Part shown: positions 1 to 5,002 of the stretch, in pieces
How positions within the stretch are numbered: position 1 is the first letter of the stretch
Layout of the letters: each line of letters begins with the position of its first letter
Assembly: GCA_003229095.1 (NCBI GenBank)
Contig: QIHS01000139.1
Coordinates: 1 to 5,002 of the forward strand
From: Woeseia sp.
Lineage (GTDB): Bacteria > Pseudomonadota > Gammaproteobacteria > Steroidobacterales > Woeseiaceae
Direction: 5' to 3'
DNA: 5,002 nucleotides
Made by a program: the position numbers and the translations under genes
The notes under the pieces: model-generated
The model's database searches: none
What the model was told of the DNA's origin: nothing
The model's input: only the letters and a program-made list of their open reading frames with translations

Positions 1-1625
1 GGTATGACGTTTGGCTGGTTCGTCTATTCCAAATTCATCGCAGAAAAAATTTACAAACTCGATCCTGACTTTCGAACACCGGCGCACGAGTTTGAAGATG
101 GCGTCGATTTTCACCCGACTAACAAGTACGTCCTGTGGGGACATCACTTCACGTCCGTAGCGGGTGCGGCGCCAATCGTCGGGCCAGCGATCGCAGTTTA
201 CTGGGGCTGGGTGCCCGCGGTTCTCTGGGTCACGATTGGCACGGTCTTTTTTGCCGGCATACATGATTTTGGTGCGCTGTGGGCGAGCTCTCGACACAAG
301 GGCAAGTCTATCGGTGCTTTGTCCGAAGAGGTCATCGGTAGTCGGACGCGTGCGTTATTTATGGTGGTCATTTTTCTTGTGCTGCTGATGGTGAATGCCG
401 TCTTCGGCGTTGTCATCGCCCGCGCATTTGTGAATACGTCCGGTGCAGTGTTTCCGGCCTGGTCCGCAATTTTTGTCGCCTTGATTATCGGCCAGCTGGT
501 GCACCGGAAATTCAATCTGGTCATGCTGAGTGTGTTGGGTGTGATCGCACTCTACGTTTCTGTCTATGTTGGCAGCGTTTTCCCCATCGAGCTTCCCGAG
601 ATGATGTTTGGCCTCACGGCAAATGCCAACTGGATCATCATTCTCTTTATATACGCCGCAATCGCTTCAATGTTGCCTGTTTGGGTTTTGTTGCAACCGC
701 GTGACTTTATCAATGGAATGCAGCTATTCGTCGGTCTGATACTGCTCTACGGTGCAGTGTTGCTGTCATTGCCGGACATTTCTGCACCCGCATTCAACAC
801 CCGCATAGCGGAGGATGCGCCGTCTCTTATTCCCCTGTTGTTTGTCACGATCGCGTGCGGCGCCATATCCGGGTTTCACGGCATCGTGGCTTCCGGCACC
901 ACATCCAAGCAGCTCAACAAGGAAACTGACGCAAGATTCATCGGCTACCTGGGTGCTGTCGGCGAGGGCTCACTGGCTTTGATTACCATCGTTGCTGTCA
1001 GCGGCGTGGCACTTGCTGCAACGCCGGAAATCTGGCACAGCATCTATGAAAAGTATGGCTCTGCGGGTGCTGCCACTTTTATACAAGGTGGCGCGCAAAT
1101 GATCAGTAACGGTTGGGGCCTGCCTTTTAATATCTCGCAGACCCTGCTGGCGACAATGGTGGTGCTGTTTGCGGGCACAACTATGGACTCCGGTGTACGA
1201 CTGCAGCGCTACATCATTCAGGAGTGGGGCGATATCTACAAAATCCCGCTGCTAAAGAACAGCATTCTGTGACCTGCTGCCTGTTACTGGCTTTCGGTGC
1301 CGGTGGCGCCTCAGGGAGTGGGGGCCTGATTATCTGGCCGTTGTTTGGCTCAACGAATCAGATTCTGGCGGGGCTGACCCTGCTGGTCATTACCGTGATG
1401 CTGATCAAGCTTGGACGCCCGGCGCGGTATACGATGATTCCGATGATTTTCGTATTGGGTACTTCGTCCTGGGCTGCTCTGATCAAGCTCAAGGAGTTCT
1501 ATCTCGCGGAGAACTGGTTGTTGTTCACCATTGACATCGTCGTCGTTATCACGACATTTATGGTGATTCTGGAAGCCGCCTCAGTTATTTCGAAGTTTAG
1601 AAAAACAGGGGATTCAGCGGCTTAG
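1..1625 (+). CDS. cstA: CstA-family carbon starvation protein, short type (5'-partial, frame broken near 1267-1271)
   Basis: This is a polytopic inner-membrane transporter of the CstA family; E. coli CstA and BtsT take up pyruvate, and CstA is also linked to peptide use during carbon starvation. Counting residues from the ATG at 4, seen features are PAHEFEDGVDF (26-36), PTNKYVLWGHHF (38-49), AGAAPIVGPA (53-62), GIHDFGALWASSR (85-97), GFHGIVASGTTSKQL (290-304) and TTMDSGVRLQRY (392-403), separated by many hydrophobic helices. The frame stops at TGA 1270-1272, but the frame one base back continues as VTCCLLLAFGAGG, then WPLFGSTNQ (1335-1361) and further membrane helices to TAG 1623-1625. Restoring one base in CTGTGA (1267-1272) joins the parts into about 540 residues, near the length of the short CstA forms rather than the roughly 700 of E. 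coli CstA. The ATG at 4 is probably internal: codon 1-3 is open, and family members normally have a first membrane helix before the Y-x-x-F segment, so the true start lies outside the window. Family assignment is firm; substrate is inferred. Confidence 0.92.
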
Positions 1626-1642
1626 CGCGGACCATTCATTCT

Positions 1643-1681
1643 GATATTCCGTTTCTGAAGAACAGGATTCTAACGACACTG
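1643..1681 (+). pseudogene. Possible short cstA-like remnant (DIPFLKNRILTTL)
   Basis: Only 18 bases after the cstA stop, one frame reads DIPFLKNRILTTL. This resembles the KIPLLKNSIL segment of the upstream cstA at 1240-1269. At DNA level 1646-1672 matches 1243-1269 at 21 of 27 bases by my count, including a 14-base core (AAGAACAG, one variable base, ATTCT) with one mismatch. From memory, the copy's residues (PFLKNR) look at least as typical of the short CstA family as those of the main gene. The similarity fades on both sides: the frame continues as unrelated sequence to a TAA at 1742-1744, and the WPLFGSTNQ region is not repeated. It may be a scrap of a decayed tandem copy, a sequence or assembly artefact, or chance. 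Confidence 0.25.
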
Positions 1682-1974
1682 CGACCGTGGAATTCCGATT
1701 GCGTTGCAGTTCAACGGCTCGTTACGCAATTGACGAACACCTAAACCAAGCGCCCGGGGCATCGATGTGCTGACAAATTTTGACTCGGGGAAGATCGTCT
1801 CAATAGCACAAATGTACGCGCAAAAGCGCATCGTAAAGACAGTTCCAGACTGTTGCTGGGCCGCCACTGGCAACATTGCTCCGACCAAAAGGTATCTGAT
1901 GTTTGTTTAAATCCAAGCAATTGCACGAAAATAGTCGTTTGTATCTAAAAAACCACAAAATGATACGAATGAAA

Positions 1975-2006
1975 CGAAAAAAAAAACCGGCAGAGCTTTA
2001 TTTTCG
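1975..2006 (+). other. A10 tract within an imperfect hairpin
   Basis: A run of ten A (1977-1986) begins an imperfect inverted repeat. CGAAAAAAAA (1975-1984) can pair with TTTATTTTCG (1997-2006) at nine of ten positions, leaving a 12-base loop. It sits about 160 bases before the receptor start. The stem is almost all A-T pairs, so it would be a weak terminator. An A-tract at this place could also bend DNA or act as an upstream promoter element. The run is also a natural site for length errors. Function is inferred only. Confidence 0.2.
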
Positions 2007-2063
2007 GACCTGACAGTGGTTCAATCGTGCATCTTAAGCCGTCGTGTGTCACAGAAGCGCGCG

Positions 2064-2078
2064 GTCGATAATCTCGAC
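2064..2078. promoter_or_regulatory. Small inverted repeat GTCGA-TAATC-TCGAC upstream of the receptor gene
   Basis: Five-base perfect arms (2064-2068 and 2074-2078) flank a five-base spacer, about 90 bases before the receptor start. The spacing suits a dimeric regulator, but arms this short arise often by chance and the site matches no operator I recognise, including Fur boxes. Confidence 0.15.
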
Positions 2079-2131
2079 AATTGATGGTATTTGCTATTGG
2101 TCGGATCGAGAATTGATGTCTTAAGTCAATT
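2079..2131. promoter_or_regulatory. AATTGATG direct repeat with AATTGA/TCAATT inverted repeat (candidate operator)
   Basis: AATTGATG occurs at 2079-2086 and again at 2111-2118, 32 bases apart, which is about three helical turns and would put both copies on the same face of the DNA. The second copy also forms an inverted repeat with TCAATT at 2126-2131 (six-base arms, nine-base spacer). All lie 36 to 88 bases before the receptor ATG, where a promoter and operator would be expected. No regulator gene is in the window, and the role is inferred from position and symmetry alone. Confidence 0.22.
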
Positions 2132-2150
2132 AGGAAATTACATTCACAGT

Positions 2151-2156
2151 GGGGAG
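2151..2156 (+). promoter_or_regulatory. Ribosome binding site of the receptor gene
   Basis: GGGGAG lies ten bases before the ATG at 2167, slightly long spacing but the only purine-rich Shine-Dalgarno-like stretch there. An in-frame TAA at 2158-2160 excludes any start further upstream, and the ATG leads straight into a signal peptide, so the start is well fixed. Confidence 0.65.
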
Positions 2157-2166
2157 TTAACAGATA

Positions 2167-4930
2167 ATGAAATCTTTAATCAGACCAGTTTGGCTGACGC
2201 TTTCGTCCGGCCTTCTGGCGTTCATCGCTTTGCCCGTCGGAGTCGCGGTTGCCCAGGATGGCGCCGAGCAGACGGTCGAAGAAATTGTGACGATCGGTAC
2301 TCGTCGCCAGGGTCGCACCGCGGTTGATACAGCAGTACCCATCGACGTATTTAACCAGGAAGACCTCGACAGTGTGGCGTCCGACGATCTTATTGACGTC
2401 CTCAAAACGCTGGTTCCGTCTTTCACAGTCGGCCGAGAGCCCATCAGTGACGGTGCAAGTTTTGTACGACCGCCGCAACTGCGTGGCCTCGACTCTGATA
2501 AGACCCTGGTTCTCGTCAATGGCAAGCGACGGCATCGTGCAGCCCTGGTCCGCTTAGGTGGATTTGGCGCGCATGGCCCTGACCTTTCGACCATTCCGAG
2601 CATCTCGCTGAAATCAGTTGAGGTTTTGCGTGATGGTGCGTCTGCACTCTACGGTTCTGACGCCATCGCCGGCGTACTCAACTTCAACCTGAAAGATGCC
2701 GCCGAGGGTGGCGAATTACGCATCCAGACGGGTCAGTTTTCTGACGGCGATGAGAGAGGGTATCTGGTCGCGTGGAATCAGGGCTTTGCATTGGGTGAGA
2801 ACGGTTTCCTTAACATCAGTGCGGAGCTTTCTGATAACGAGCCAACCAGCCGTGGCGGAGAGTATGACATCGGCATCGGGTCCTCTGGTTTGATACCTGC
2901 GCAATCGGCGCTGGTTGCAGTTGATACCACCGGCGACGGTGTTGCTGATCGTTTCGGTCCGGACGCGCTTACGGAAGTTTTTGACGGCGCAGGAAATCTC
3001 GTTTCGATCTATAACCAAAGCGATGGCATTCCCGATGATATTGACCGTCGTTATGCGGAAAACATTCGCTTTGCGGAAATCAGTGACAATCGGCTGACGC
3101 AGATTTGGGGCGAGCCGGAACGTGACGCTATTCGAGCATTTGTTAACGCAGGCTACGAATTGTCAGGTGGCGCTCAAATTTACGGGTTTGCCAACTACTC
3201 GGACAGCAACTCGAACGGCAGCTTCTTCCATCGCCGTCCCGGTGTGGCCCAGCTGAATGTGCTGCGTCTTGAGGATGGCAGCCTTTACAATCCGCGTACC
3301 CGGTATCCGGGAGGCTTTACGCCGCGTTTTGCAGGCAACGTTGTCGATTTGAGTTTGACCGGTGGTGTTCGTGGCGAATTCAACAACGGCATAAACTATG
3401 ACTTCAGTGGTCGTTTTGGCGAGAACACGATCAAGTACAACTTGTTCAACACGCTAAACCCTTCTCTTGGGCCCACCTCGGTCACGGACTTTCGTCCGGG
3501 TGACCTGGTTTCAAATGAATCGGCTTTCGGTGCTGATTTCTCAACCGAATTTGATTTGGGCTTTTCGAGCGACGTTAACTTTGCGTTCGGTTTTGAGCTG
3601 AGAGACGAAGGCTACGACGTTGTTGAGGGCGATGCGCAGTCGTTTGCAGTTGGTCCTTTTGCATCTCAGGATCCGTTTAACTTCAACGTTGATACAGTTG
3701 AAGCTTTGGCCTTGGGAGTCGCGCCGGGCTGTTACATTCCGGGTCACGCACCAGGGTTCAACGAGGAAGCTTACGATCCGGACGGCATTCCAGGTAATGG
3801 CGACGAGTACACCGGTTGTAATTCAAACGATCCGATCTTCAACGCGGTACCGGTTGGTTCCAACGGATTTCCAGGTTACAGCCCGCAGTTCGCCTCTTCG
3901 GTCAACAGAGACAGCTGGGCGGTTTACTTCGATCTGGAAGCCGACATTACCGATAACTTCCTGGCAACTGTTGCCGGTCGCTTCGAGGACTTCTCGGACT
4001 TTGGCACCAACTTCAGCTTCCGCGTCGCGGCACGCCTGAACGTTGGTGAGACACTGACGTTGCGTGGTTCTGCAGGCACTGGTTTCCGCGCACCGACACC
4101 AGGTCAGATTTCGACCACGAATGTGTCTACGCGAATTGCACCTGACGGAACACCGGTTGCCGAGGGCATCTTCCCTCCGGCGTCTCCGGTCTCAGCTATT
4201 TTCGGCGCATCGCCGCTGGAGGATGAGACGTCTACACAGTTCACGGCCGGATTCGCCTGGACGCCGACCGATGCGTGGACCATTACCGCTGACTACTACT
4301 TCATTGCGTTAGACGATCGCATCATTCTGTCATCTGACTTTGTAGTCGGACCGGCTGAAGTTGCGGCGCTGACGGCTGCTGGTGTGGCGGGTGCTAATAC
4401 CATCGCGCAGGTCCGCTTCTTCACAAATGATGTGGATACGGAGACTACCGGTATCGATATAGTGGCGAGCTACGACCTTGAGACGGCTGCTGGCGCCACG
4501 ACCTTGTCGTTCGCAGGTAACTTCAACAGCACTGATGTGACTCGCAGAACGCCGCAACCTGGCGGATTCTTCCTCAATGACGAAGGTGTCTTTGACAATG
4601 AAAACGCTTTGCCAGGTTTCAAAGGTAATATCAATCTGAGGCATGCTTTTCAGAATGACGTTAACTTGAATATTCGTGGTAACTGGTTTGGTGAATACGA
4701 GCACTGTAACAATTCACCATGTGTAGGTGCGGATGTTCAGATGGGACCTCGATGTAAGCTGGGATGTCAACGAAACACTCAGCCTGACACTTGGTGGAAA
4801 CAACGTGACCAACGAATTGCCTGAGCTTGCAAATTTCGAAGCTTGTTGTGGTCGCCAGGTTCGATCTGACACAATTTCAGATTGGCAGGGTCCTTACTAC
4901 TTCATTCGTGGCACATTCCGATACGATTGA
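2167..4930 (+). CDS. TonB-dependent outer-membrane receptor (frame broken near 4738-4745)
   Basis: This protein would import a ligand across the outer membrane, driven by TonB-ExbB-ExbD. Residues 1-29 form a Sec signal peptide (KSLIR, hydrophobic core, likely cleavage after AVA29). EEIVTIGTR (38-46) fits a TonB box. The plug spans about 52-176, with LRGLDSDKTLVLVNGKRR (105-122) and EVLRDGASALYGSDAIAGV (152-170), typical of large proteobacterial receptors of 850-1000 residues. A beta-barrel follows. Long loops carry Asp-rich stretches (D253-D261, D537-D546) and paired cysteines (522/551, 847/852). The first frame drifts after Gln858 (4738-4740) into non-barrel sequence and stops at 4822-4824. 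The next frame, from about 4742, reads WDLDVSWDVNETLSLTLGGNN, the expected last strands, to TGA 4928-4930. Dropping one base near 4741 gives about 920 residues ending TFRYD, slightly unlike the usual terminal aromatic residue. The substrate cannot be named: siderophores, saccharides or peptides are all possible for this family. Confidence 0.93.
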
Positions 4931-4950
4931 TCAGTAGTAGCACTTAATTG

Positions 4951-4984
4951 GTTTTGCCTGACATCTAAAATCAGGCAACAAAAC
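4951..4984 (+). terminator. Hairpin after the receptor gene, possible terminator
   Basis: TTGCCTGA (4954-4961) pairs perfectly with TCAGGCAA (4971-4978) around a nine-base loop, beginning 23 bases after the receptor stop at 4930. Alternatively GTTTT (4951-4955) pairs with AAAAC (4980-4984) with a three-base bulge, giving a longer, nearly symmetric stem. No T-run follows on the + strand (the next bases are CAAAACTGA), so it is not a classic intrinsic terminator. It may instead protect the 3' end of the mRNA. Confidence 0.4.
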
Positions 4985-5002
4985 TGATGAAGAAGCCCCC
5001 AC

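Larger units (their letters stand above)
1626..2166. other. Intergenic region without a convincing gene
   Basis: This 541-base stretch separates the transporter from the receptor. The open frames in it are short, lack recognisable motifs and have no good ribosome binding sites, so I call none of them. The part from about 1900 to 1990 is clearly richer in A and T than the flanking genes, and the last 110 bases hold small inverted and direct repeats. I found no clear sigma-70 promoter: the best candidate is TTGCAC (1921-1926) with TATCTA (1942-1947), whose 15-base spacing is short and whose -10 matches poorly. There is no strong terminator after cstA. The length and base composition suggest that the receptor has its own promoter here. 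Confidence 0.6.

Noticed and set aside
198..524. Open frame on the - strand inside cstA (108 residues)
   Set aside because: It lies fully opposite well-conserved CstA motifs and its translation shows no domain or signal; it is a shadow of the coding frame.
1251..1272. Programmed -1 frameshifting in cstA
   Set aside because: No X-XXY-YYZ slippery heptamer is in frame before the stop and no clear stimulatory hairpin follows; a simple indel explains the break better.
1734..1910. Frame reading IDVLTNFDSGKIVSI on the + strand, faintly like the N-terminus of some M14 carboxypeptidases
   Set aside because: The likeness is limited to about eight residues, there is no start codon before it, the rest of the frame shows no similarity, and it ends at a TAA at 1908-1910. 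Chance is the better explanation.
1670..1926. Two overlapping - strand frames of 61-72 residues in the intergenic region
   Set aside because: They have no recognisable motif, composition or ribosome binding site that would support a gene.
2157..2603. Open frame on the - strand over the receptor start (148 residues)
   Set aside because: It is rich in Arg, Ser, Thr and Pro, as expected of the reverse of a GC-rich gene, and overlaps the signal peptide and plug of the receptor.
3620..4039. Second + strand frame inside the receptor (139 residues)
   Set aside because: Its basic, low-information sequence overlaps the barrel-coding frame, which has clear beta-strand patterns.
4330..4704. Open frame on the - strand in the 3' part of the receptor (124 residues)
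   Set aside because: It lies antisense to barrel sequence, with no motif and no ribosome binding site that I can see.

Overview
The window looks like chromosomal DNA of a Gram-negative proteobacterium, probably a marine or environmental gammaproteobacterium. The evidence is an outer-membrane TonB-dependent receptor with a Sec signal peptide, an inner-membrane CstA-family transporter, and balanced to mildly GC-rich codon use. The genus cannot be read from the sequence. Both genes lie on the + strand.

Layout. Positions 1-1625 hold a short-type CstA (carbon starvation / peptide-pyruvate transporter) gene. It is cut by the left edge and broken by an apparent one-base loss near 1267-1271. Positions 1626-2166 are a 541-base intergenic region with no convincing gene. 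It contains a short segment (about 1643-1681) that resembles the CstA sequence at the break point, an A10 tract in an imperfect hairpin, and several small repeats just upstream of the next gene. Positions 2167-4930 hold a TonB-dependent receptor of about 920 residues, also broken near its 3' end (about 4738-4745) by an apparent one-base gain. A hairpin at 4951-4984 follows it, and the window ends with no further gene.

How the genes could work together. The receptor would bring a nutrient across the outer membrane using TonB-ExbB-ExbD energy, and CstA would take small substrates (pyruvate or peptides in characterised relatives) across the inner membrane. The long gap between them suggests separate transcription, so a shared pathway is only a possibility.

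The most notable points are the two single-base frame breaks of opposite sign in neighbouring genes, which suggest either sequence error or recent gene decay, and the CstA-like echo about 400 bases downstream of the first break. I see no clearly new biological system here.
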